Source: Treponema sp.
GTDB lineage: Bacteria; Spirochaetota; Spirochaetia; Treponematales; Rectinemataceae
Assembly: GCA_012516755.1 (NCBI GenBank)
Contig: JAAYWE010000102.1
Span: 1 to 6,577, forward strand
Reading direction: 5' to 3'
Length of the DNA: 6,577 nt
This document shows, piece by piece, positions 1-5,545 of this stretch. A model generated the notes under the pieces. That model saw only the letters and a program-made list of their open reading frames with translations. It searched no databases and was not told the origin of the DNA. Each line of letters starts with the position of its first letter. The stretch's first letter is position 1. The position numbers and the translations under genes were made by a program.

Positions 1-1196
1 GGATCGTCGAACCCGAGCGAGTAGTGATATTCCGCGTGCCATGGGTAGATGACAAGGGCGAATATCATGTCAACCGAGGCTATCGCGTTCAGTTCAACTC
101 CGCCATTGGGCCTTATAAGGGTGGTATTAGATTCCACCCCAAAGTCACTCTCTCCACTCTCAAGTTCCTTGGATTTGAGCAGGTATTCAAGAATTCGCTC
201 ACCGGTCTTCCTATGGGAGGAGGCAAGGGCGGTTCGGATTTCGATCCGAATGGCAAGAGCGACAATGAGATCATGCGCTTCTGCCAGAGCTTCATTACCG
301 AACTATTCCGCTATATAGGCGCAGATACGGATGTGCCTGCGGGCGACATCGGAGTAGGTGCCCGTGAGGTTGGCTACATGTTTGGCCAATATAAGAGAAT
401 CGCGAATGAGTTCACGGGTGTCTTTACAGGCAAGGGCTTGACTTATGGAGGTTCGCTTGTCAGGCCGGAAGCCACTGGCTTCGGTGCGGTATATTTCGCT
501 GAAGAAATGCTCAAGACCATGGGTGACACATTGGAAGGCAAGACGGTGGCCATATCTGGGTTTGGCAATGTTGCATGGGGCGCATGCATGAAAGCTAGCC
601 AGCGCGGCGCTAAGGTGGTTACCATTTCCGGGCCGGATGGCTATATCTATGATCCGGATGGAGTAGGGACAAAAGAAAAGTGGAACTATCTCAACGAGAT
701 GCTCATAATAGACCGCAACAAGGTTGAGAGCTATGTCAGAAAATTCCCCAACGCCGTGTTCCACGAGGGCAAGAAACCGTGGGAGCAGAAGGTAGACCTA
801 GCGATGCCTTGTGCTATTCAGAATGAAATGAGTGGCGAAGATGCAAGAATGCTAGTCGAAAATGGTGTCAAGGTCGTTGTCGAAGTCTCGAATATGGGTT
901 GTAAGCCAGAAGCTTGGAAGTACTTCATAGAGAAGAAGATTCCTTTTGGCCCCGGCAAAGCGGCAAATGCGGGCGGTGTAGCGACAAGCGGGCTTGAAAT
1001 GAGCCAGAATTCGATGCGTATGTCCTGGAGCGCCGAGGAAGTTGACCGACGATTGCACGAAATAATGACAAACATCCATAAGAGTTGTATTGAAACCGCT
1101 GCAAAATATGGCTTCGAGGGCAACTATGTAGTAGGCGCAAACATTGCCGGATTCAAGAAAGTTGCTGATGCTATGATTGCGCAAGGACTCGTGTAG
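1..1196 (+). CDS. gdhA: Glutamate dehydrogenase, hexameric bacterial type (5' end missing)
   Basis: Catalyses reversible reductive amination of 2-oxoglutarate with ammonium to L-glutamate in the cytoplasm. The frame is open from base 3 (IVEPERV, matching the LVEPERV stretch of E. coli GdhA), so the GTG at 24 is an internal valine and roughly 50 N-terminal residues lie outside the window; 397 residues are visible. Visible landmarks are the substrate-domain PMGGGKGGSDFDP block with the catalytic lysine codon at 225-227, the DTDVPAGDIGVG block, the Rossmann loop GFGNVA (from about 558), and GKAANAGGVATSG near the C-terminus. Phe at 561-563 and Pro-Asp at 633-638 match the residues I recall as setting NAD+ preference in Clostridium symbiosum GDH, so the cofactor may be NAD+ rather than NADP+. 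The usual ANMPT motif reads SNMGC. Codon use favours AAG for lysine, as in highly expressed genes. aroA follows after 25 bases. Family assignment is secure; cofactor is inference. Confidence 0.97.
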   Translation, partial: IVEPERVVIFRVPWVDDKGEYHVNRGYRVQFNSAIGPYKGGIRFHPKVTLSTLKFLGFEQVFKNSLTGLPMGGGKGGSDFDPNGKSDNEIMRFCQSFITELFRYIGADTDVPAGDIGVGAREVGYMFGQYKRIANEFTGVFTGKGLTYGGSLVRPEATGFGAVYFAEEMLKTMGDTLEGKTVAISGFGNVAWGACMKASQRGAKVVTISGPDGYIYDPDGVGTKEKWNYLNEMLIIDRNKVESYVRKFPNAVFHEGKKPWEQKVDLAMPCAIQNEMSGEDARMLVENGVKVVVEVSNMGCKPEAWKYFIEKKIPFGPGKAANAGGVATSGLEMSQNSMRMSWSAEEVDRRLHEIMTNIHKSCIETAAKYGFEGNYVVGANIAGFKKVADAMIAQGLV

Positions 1197-1221
1197 TTGT
1201 AGAGGTTTTTGTATAGATTCT

Positions 1222-2562
1222 ATGGGAACCAGGGTCGCGAAACCGGGGAAGGTTTGCGGTAGCATACAAGCCCCGGCATCGAAGAGTGCCCTTCAGCGCG
1301 CGATCGCTTGTGCCATTCTAGCACGAGGAATAAGCCATATAGAGGCAAGTCCTGTATGCAGCGATGCGCGCGCTGCAATTATCATTGCAAAAGAGCTGGG
1401 AGCAAAGGTTAAGGAAGAAAAAGGGATTCTCGAAATCAAAGGATCGCCCCTGTTTCATAAAGATGCCAAAGGCAAATTGGCCACTACATCGCAAAAAGTA
1501 TGCTATCCAGGCCTGAAAAACAATGGATTTCAACCATGCTTACCCCTAGTCCTGCCATGTGGAGAATCAGGGCTTTGCATGAGAATGTTCTCTCCCATTG
1601 TTGCTCTGTTGGACAGAGAGGTAGAGCTTAGGGGAGAAGCATCTCTTTCTAGTCGACCTATGAATATGGTCGAGGATTCTCTAAAAAGCCTTGGCATCTC
1701 TTGTATATCGAGAGGCGGAGTTCAGCCTATACGAATCCAAGGTCCTCTTCATCCCTTGAAGAGCAGGATCGATGCTCTAGGGAGCTCTCAGTTCATTACC
1801 GGCCTTCTTATGGCTTTGCCTCTTTTGGATGGTGATTCAGAGCTAATTGTAGATAATCTTGTAAGCTCGGGATATCTCGATCTCACTATTGAAATATGTG
1901 CCGAATTTGGGGTCGAAATAAAAAGAAATGCGAATGGTGCCGGCTTTTGGATACCGGGGAATCAGGTCTATAAGGCTACTGATTTGATTATTGAGGGCGA
2001 TTGGAGTGCCGGTGCTTTCCTGGCTGTGGGCGCTGCAATAGCAGGAAGTGAAGAAGGCCTTGAGATCCATGGTTTGCATCAAGACTCAACACAGCCTGAT
2101 CGCGCCATTGTGGATGTTCTAACTGAAGCGGGGGCTCAAGTGCAATTCAAAGGCTCGGATTGTATTGTAAGGGCAAGCGCCCTTGCTCCCTTTGATTTCG
2201 ATGCAACAAATTGTCCGGACCTTTTTCCTCCCCTCGTAGCCATGGCAGCTGCCATTCAGGGCAGGTCCTGTATCAGAGGGACAAAGCGGCTTTTATCCAA
2301 AGAAAGCAATCGCTCAGTAGCATTGTGCAAAACATTTCGGAAGCTAGGTGTAGATGTAACATTGCAGAACGATGCGATGTACATAGTAGGTGGATCTATT
2401 CATGGAGCTACTGTTGAATCATATGGAGATCATCGTATTGCTATGGCAGCCTCCATCGCAGCTCTTGTAGCAAGTGGCGAAGTATCCATCGAAGGGGCAG
2501 AGTGTGTATCCAAGTCCTGGCCGGGCTTTTTTGATGATCTTTCTTCTATAGTGGTTTCTTGA
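1222..2562 (+). CDS. aroA: 3-phosphoshikimate 1-carboxyvinyltransferase (EPSP synthase)
   Basis: Sixth step of the shikimate pathway: transfers enolpyruvyl from PEP to shikimate-3-phosphate. 446 residues from ATG 1222, where the family-like N-terminus (KPGKVCGSIQAPASKS) begins; an in-frame TTG at 1177 overlaps gdhA and would add a cysteine-rich tail unlike the family. The ribosome site is weak (AGAGG at 1201-1205, 16 bases away), so coupling to gdhA is possible. Conserved residues by alignment from memory to E. coli: Lys21 and Arg26, Arg121, Arg145, Ser188-Ser189-Gln190, catalytic Asp333 (CPDLFPP), Lys360-Glu361 and Arg364 (SKESNR), Arg405 (GDHR), Lys431. All key catalytic positions are present, so the enzyme looks active. 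Two oddities: the PEP/glyphosate loop reads CGESGLCMRM, with Leu118 and Met122 where E. coli has Thr97 and Pro101, and there are about 22 extra residues just before it. Its strand is opposite to the other aro genes here. Confidence 0.96.
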   Translation: MGTRVAKPGKVCGSIQAPASKSALQRAIACAILARGISHIEASPVCSDARAAIIIAKELGAKVKEEKGILEIKGSPLFHKDAKGKLATTSQKVCYPGLKNNGFQPCLPLVLPCGESGLCMRMFSPIVALLDREVELRGEASLSSRPMNMVEDSLKSLGISCISRGGVQPIRIQGPLHPLKSRIDALGSSQFITGLLMALPLLDGDSELIVDNLVSSGYLDLTIEICAEFGVEIKRNANGAGFWIPGNQVYKATDLIIEGDWSAGAFLAVGAAIAGSEEGLEIHGLHQDSTQPDRAIVDVLTEAGAQVQFKGSDCIVRASALAPFDFDATNCPDLFPPLVAMAAAIQGRSCIRGTKRLLSKESNRSVALCKTFRKLGVDVTLQNDAMYIVGGSIHGATVESYGDHRIAMAASIAALVASGEVSIEGAECVSKSWPGFFDDLSSIVVS

Positions 2563-2667
2563 TTATCACTTCGCTAGTTTAAGGCTGAAGTGCCAAAAGA
2601 GCTTAGGAGTCCAATAAATATCGATTCGATCCATGCAAAGGGTTAGCGGCGATTCAGAGATTCATGT
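2563..2667. other. Convergent intergenic gap between aroA and tyrA
   Basis: These 105 bases separate the ends of the + strand gdhA-aroA pair and the − strand aroB-aroC-pheA-tyrA run. No gene or RNA is evident. It contains a 6-bp inverted repeat just after aroA (listed separately) and an 11-base palindrome ATCGATTCGAT at 2620-2630. No strong GC stem followed by a T-run is visible for either direction, so factor-dependent termination or read-through into antisense is possible. Confidence 0.7.
2567..2592. terminator. Weak stem-loop after aroA, possible terminator
   Basis: CACTTC (2567-2572) and GAAGTG (2587-2592) are perfect reverse complements around a 14-base loop, beginning 4 bases after the aroA stop. 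Position fits a transcript end between convergent genes. The stem is short, only half GC, and no T-run follows on either strand, so this is not a standard intrinsic terminator. It could be a chance repeat or an RNA 3'-end structure. Confidence 0.25.
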
Positions 2668-3444
2668 CTATTGTTCTATATTAGCGCGCAGCTTATCAAG
2701 GAACTTCTTCATTTCATCATAATCTCGCTGTCGAATTATATGGGTCAGATAAGCTAATTTAGAGTTTATAAGCTCCAGTTGGCGTATGGTATAGGGATTG
2801 AACATAATCTCTGTCAAAAGACGATCATCTTCCGATAGCAAGCCCTTTGCAATTGCCAGGTGTCGTTTAAAGTTCGTTCCAGGCGCATCTTGCTTTTTCA
2901 TGCAGGCTGCAAATACCATTGTAGAAGCAAAAGGAGTAGCAAGCGAATAGGCGACAGTCTTGTCATGTTCTTCAAAGCTATATTCAAAAATGCAAATTCT
3001 TAGGCTTGAATAGAATCGACGAAAGAAATCCGCGCCCTCCTTGCTTGATTCCGAAATAATGATTGCACTTTCTTCATGAAGGTCTCTGATATTTGCAAGG
3101 GTTGGTCCGAACATGGGGTGGCTCGAAACAAAAGGATGTCTGCAATTTTCGTAGTATTCTCGAAAGCCTGTTTTTACGCTTGCTATATCGCTAATGATGC
3201 ATTGAGAAGGCAAATATGGAAGAACTGCGTCAAAGGAATCAAGTGTCAAGCCAAGAGGTACACAGTTTATAAAGAGCTCGGGCTTGAAATCGGCAAACTC
3301 CTCTATGGCAAGCGCTCGGTGTACCTTGATAAAATACTTCATCTTCAAGAGATCGCTGTCATGAACCATGACTTCATTATTCCAACAGAGCTCCTCCGTG
3401 AGCCACGCGCCCATTCGGCCCGCGCCGAGTATTGCGATTCTCAT
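2668..3444 (-). CDS. tyrA: Prephenate dehydrogenase, short single-domain form
   Basis: Oxidative decarboxylation of prephenate to 4-hydroxyphenylpyruvate, the committed step to tyrosine. 258 residues: N-terminal Rossmann domain with GAGRMG (residues 7-12) and an acidic residue, Asp29, where β2 should end, favouring NAD+; then SSHPMFGPT (107-115), whose His109 is the probable catalytic histidine; then the helical dimerisation domain with EEHDKTVAYSLATP (158-171) and KKQDAPGT. There is no fused chorismate mutase and no C-terminal ACT domain, so it is shorter than E. coli TyrA or Bacillus-type enzymes, and feedback by tyrosine through an ACT domain is not expected. The sequence closely resembles the compact TyrA I recall from Bacteroidota. 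Its ATG overlaps the pheA stop as ATGA, with a Shine-Dalgarno sequence GAGGG inside the pheA tail, so translation is probably coupled. It is the last gene of the run. Confidence 0.93.
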   Translation of the reverse strand: MRIAILGAGRMGAWLTEELCWNNEVMVHDSDLLKMKYFIKVHRALAIEEFADFKPELFINCVPLGLTLDSFDAVLPYLPSQCIISDIASVKTGFREYYENCRHPFVSSHPMFGPTLANIRDLHEESAIIISESSKEGADFFRRFYSSLRICIFEYSFEEHDKTVAYSLATPFASTMVFAACMKKQDAPGTNFKRHLAIAKGLLSEDDRLLTEIMFNPYTIRQLELINSKLAYLTHIIRQRDYDEMKKFLDKLRANIEQ

Positions 3445-4499
3445 GATTCTACCCTCATTTCATGATAGCATCCCAGGATTTTAAAATCTTCGGCAATCTC
3501 CGGAACTTTTTCCAGCGCCCGTTGCACTGGAGCTGAAGAGAGTGAACCCTCAAAGTCTATGAATATCGCATATTTTTCCGGCACATCGGGCACTGATTCT
3601 ATTCGCGTTAGGTTTATATTTTCTTCAGCGAATACCTCGAGCACTGAGAATAGAGCACCGGCCTTGTTTCCAGCCGTAAAAACAGCGGAACACTTGTCGC
3701 CCTCAACCCCGTTTTCCTCTGTCGCGATAATAAAGAAGCGCGTTCGATTATGCGGAGAATCTTGAATATCCTCTTTGATTATTTCCAGGCCATAGAGATC
3801 TGCTGCAAATTTGCTTGCCACAACGGATACACCCTTGGGTCTTTCCTCCGCAAGGGCTTTTGCCGCGCCCGCCGTATCAAAAAAAGGCTCTGGGTCCAGA
3901 TGGTTCCTTAGCAAAAAATTGCGGCATTGTGTTAAAGCTTGCGTATGAGATCGAGCTATTCTCAATTCACGATGATCGGCTCCGGGAATTGTGAGCAGAC
4001 AGTGTCGAATTGGCAAGTCGATAGCTGCAACAATTTTTAAGCGTGTATATATAAGAATCGAATTTACCGGCCCTACAATGCCTCCAAGCGTATTCTCAAC
4101 AGGAACGATGCCATAGTCGTAGATACCCTTCTCGACACCATCGAAGACATCCGAGAATTCACAACACGGAATGGTCGCCGCTGTTGGCATAAGCAATCGC
4201 AGGGCAACTTCCGAATACGCTCCGTGTTCGCCTTGAAACGCTACGGTCTTAAGGCCGGCATCCTGGAGGTGTCGACATTCCGATATTATCTGCTCATAGA
4301 GATGAACCGAGAAATGCGGATCCAAGAGGCATTGACTCGAGCGGCGAACCTTTTCAAGGACAATCTGCTCGCGCACCGGATCCAGGGCTACTGCCTTGAA
4401 GTGCCTCGCAATAAGTGATTTTTCCATTCGCTCATTTAGGAGCGAGAGTATTTTGGCATCTATGCGATCGATGTCACTTCGAATATCATCGAGATTCAT
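3441..4499 (-). CDS. pheA: Bifunctional chorismate mutase / prephenate dehydratase (P-protein)
   Basis: Converts chorismate to prephenate and prephenate to phenylpyruvate for phenylalanine. 352 residues in three domains. AroQ-type mutase, about 1-80: Arg7, Arg24, Lys35, Arg43, Glu44 and Gln79 match E. coli Arg11, Arg28, Lys39, Arg51, Glu52 and Gln88, with the loop before Arg43 four residues shorter. Dehydratase, about 84-262: VAFQGEHGAYS, VPVENT (132-137), SHTQAL (184-189, usually SHPQAL) and NRTRF with catalytic Thr253. ACT regulatory domain, about 270-345: GALF (281-284) and ESVP (301-304), where the usual phenylalanine-binding motifs are GALV and ESRP. I chose ATG 4499 rather than 4511 because GGAGG lies five bases upstream and the start forms an ATGA overlap with the aroC stop; 4511 would add MEEI and bury that site. 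Its own stop overlaps tyrA. Mutase supply here serves both PheA and TyrA branches. Confidence 0.95.
   Translation of the reverse strand: MNLDDIRSDIDRIDAKILSLLNERMEKSLIARHFKAVALDPVREQIVLEKVRRSSQCLLDPHFSVHLYEQIISECRHLQDAGLKTVAFQGEHGAYSEVALRLLMPTAATIPCCEFSDVFDGVEKGIYDYGIVPVENTLGGIVGPVNSILIYTRLKIVAAIDLPIRHCLLTIPGADHRELRIARSHTQALTQCRNFLLRNHLDPEPFFDTAGAAKALAEERPKGVSVVASKFAADLYGLEIIKEDIQDSPHNRTRFFIIATEENGVEGDKCSAVFTAGNKAGALFSVLEVFAEENINLTRIESVPDVPEKYAIFIDFEGSLSSAPVQRALEKVPEIAEDFKILGCYHEMRVES
3452..3456 (-). promoter_or_regulatory. Ribosome binding site of tyrA, inside pheA
   Basis: Read on the − strand, TGAGGGTAGAATCATG places GAGGG a few bases before the tyrA ATG (3444). The site lies within the last codons of pheA (MRVES-stop), so ribosomes finishing pheA can restart directly. 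It supports ATG 3444 as the tyrA start. Confidence 0.75.
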
Positions 4500-5518
4500 G
4501 ATTTCCTCCATGGGATATTGGATATAAACGGAGCTTCTGCGCGTGCCACAAGAGCGAGATCGGCCAGAGCACAGGCCGTGGCTGCTTCCAAGACTACCGC
4601 GCCTCGAAGAGCGATGCAGGCATCATGCCGTCCATGAATTTCAAGATTAACCATCTCATCGCGAGAAAAATCAAGCGTGTTCTGCGTAGAGGCAATGGAT
4701 GATGCTGGTTTTACCGCAACTCTTAACAAAATATCATTTCCATTGGTAATACCGCCATTGATACCGCCCGCTCCATTGCGTGCTGTTCTTCCATGCAAGT
4801 CTATGAATGGATCATTGTGCTGGGAGCCGCGCATTTTTGCAGCAGCAAATCCATCGCCAAATTCCACGCCACGTACGGCCGGCACTGCAAAAATATAATG
4901 GCTGATTATGCTCTCGGCAGTATCGAAAAAAGGCTCTCCCCATCCGGCCGGTACTCCAGATACTCTAATCTCCACAAGAGCGCCTATCGAATCTCCAGAT
5001 TCTTTTGCTTGATAAACCGCTTTGTCTATATCTCTAGACCCACCGGCTTCGAGCAACCTTGTCCGAAAAACAATATCGGAAAAGCTGTTGAGGATTTTCT
5101 TTGCGACAACGGCCGCGGCGACAAGGCCAATGGATACACGCCCTGAGAAATGCCCAGATCCTCTTGGATCTTGCCATCCCTGGAATTTCATCATTGCGCT
5201 GAAATCAGCATGACCTGGTCGCGGAATATCTATAAATTGCTCATAGTCTGAGGATCGGATATTCTCATTTCGGAATGCGATATGAATAGGCGCGCCATTT
5301 GTATGACCGTCAAAGACTCCCGATAGAAGAATCGGCTTATCCGATTCCGTCCTTGTCGTTGTTCCTTCCGCCCCTGCCTTCCTTCGATTCAAATCTTCTG
5401 CAAAATCCTCTTCGGTTAGCGAAATACCGGCTGGGCAGCCATCGATTACAACTCCAACGGCTTTACCATGAGACTCACCATAGAGAGAAATACAGAATAT
5501 TTTGCCTATCGTGTTCAT
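4496..5518 (-). CDS. aroC: Chorismate synthase
   Basis: Converts EPSP to chorismate by an FMN(reduced)-dependent 1,4-elimination, the last common step to the aromatic amino acids. 340 residues, slightly short for a family usually of about 350-390. The N-terminal signature GESHGKAVGVVIDGCP (14-29) includes His17; PRPGHAD includes His103; both match the conserved histidines of the active site. KPASSI (270-275), GGINGGITNGNDI (251-263) and the C-terminal signature GRHDACIALRG with Asp299 are present. The central FMN-binding signature reads RGSGHFSGRV (119-128) instead of the common RxSARET form, a variant I also associate with some anaerobes. The start at 5518 is backed by AAGGGG four bases upstream (5523-5528). 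It lies 27 bases after aroB and overlaps pheA by ATGA, so it sits in the middle of one operon. Confidence 0.96.
   Translation of the reverse strand: MNTIGKIFCISLYGESHGKAVGVVIDGCPAGISLTEEDFAEDLNRRKAGAEGTTTRTESDKPILLSGVFDGHTNGAPIHIAFRNENIRSSDYEQFIDIPRPGHADFSAMMKFQGWQDPRGSGHFSGRVSIGLVAAAVVAKKILNSFSDIVFRTRLLEAGGSRDIDKAVYQAKESGDSIGALVEIRVSGVPAGWGEPFFDTAESIISHYIFAVPAVRGVEFGDGFAAAKMRGSQHNDPFIDLHGRTARNGAGGINGGITNGNDILLRVAVKPASSIASTQNTLDFSRDEMVNLEIHGRHDACIALRGAVVLEAATACALADLALVARAEAPFISNIPWRKS
4505..4509 (-). promoter_or_regulatory. Ribosome binding site deciding the pheA start
   Basis: On the − strand the sequence GGAGGAAATCATG puts a perfect GGAGG five bases before ATG 4499. It lies inside the last codons of aroC (PWRKS-stop). 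The alternative in-frame ATG at 4511 overlaps this very site and has no comparable signal of its own, so 4499 is preferred. The arrangement suggests coupling of pheA translation to aroC. Confidence 0.8.
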
Positions 5519-5545
5519 GATTCCCCTTATTAACTCCAGAAATGC

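Noticed and set aside
24..26. GTG as the start of glutamate dehydrogenase
   Set aside because: The frame is open upstream and encodes the conserved EPERV stretch, so this is an internal valine of a gene cut by the window edge.
1177..1221. TTG 1177 as an earlier aroA start overlapping gdhA
   Set aside because: No ribosome site precedes it and the extra 15 residues are cysteine-rich and unlike any EPSP synthase N-terminus.
303..1265. Long antisense open frames over gdhA (303-764 and 852-1265, − strand)
   Set aside because: They lie wholly or almost wholly opposite a conserved coding gene, show no recognisable motif and have no ribosome site that I can see; they are frame shadows.
2521..2532. 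GGGC followed by six T near the end of aroA as an intrinsic terminator
   Set aside because: It encodes the conserved WPGFF of AroA and no stable stem precedes the T-run.
2620..2630. Palindrome ATCGATTCGAT as an operator
   Set aside because: Eleven bases long, single copy, located at the 3' ends of both flanking genes with no promoter nearby; expected by chance often enough.
3076..3465. 129-codon + strand open frame over tyrA
   Set aside because: Opposite a conserved gene, with no family features; a shadow.
4793..5146. 117-codon + strand open frame over aroC
   Set aside because: Opposite a conserved gene, composition explained by aroC codons; a shadow.
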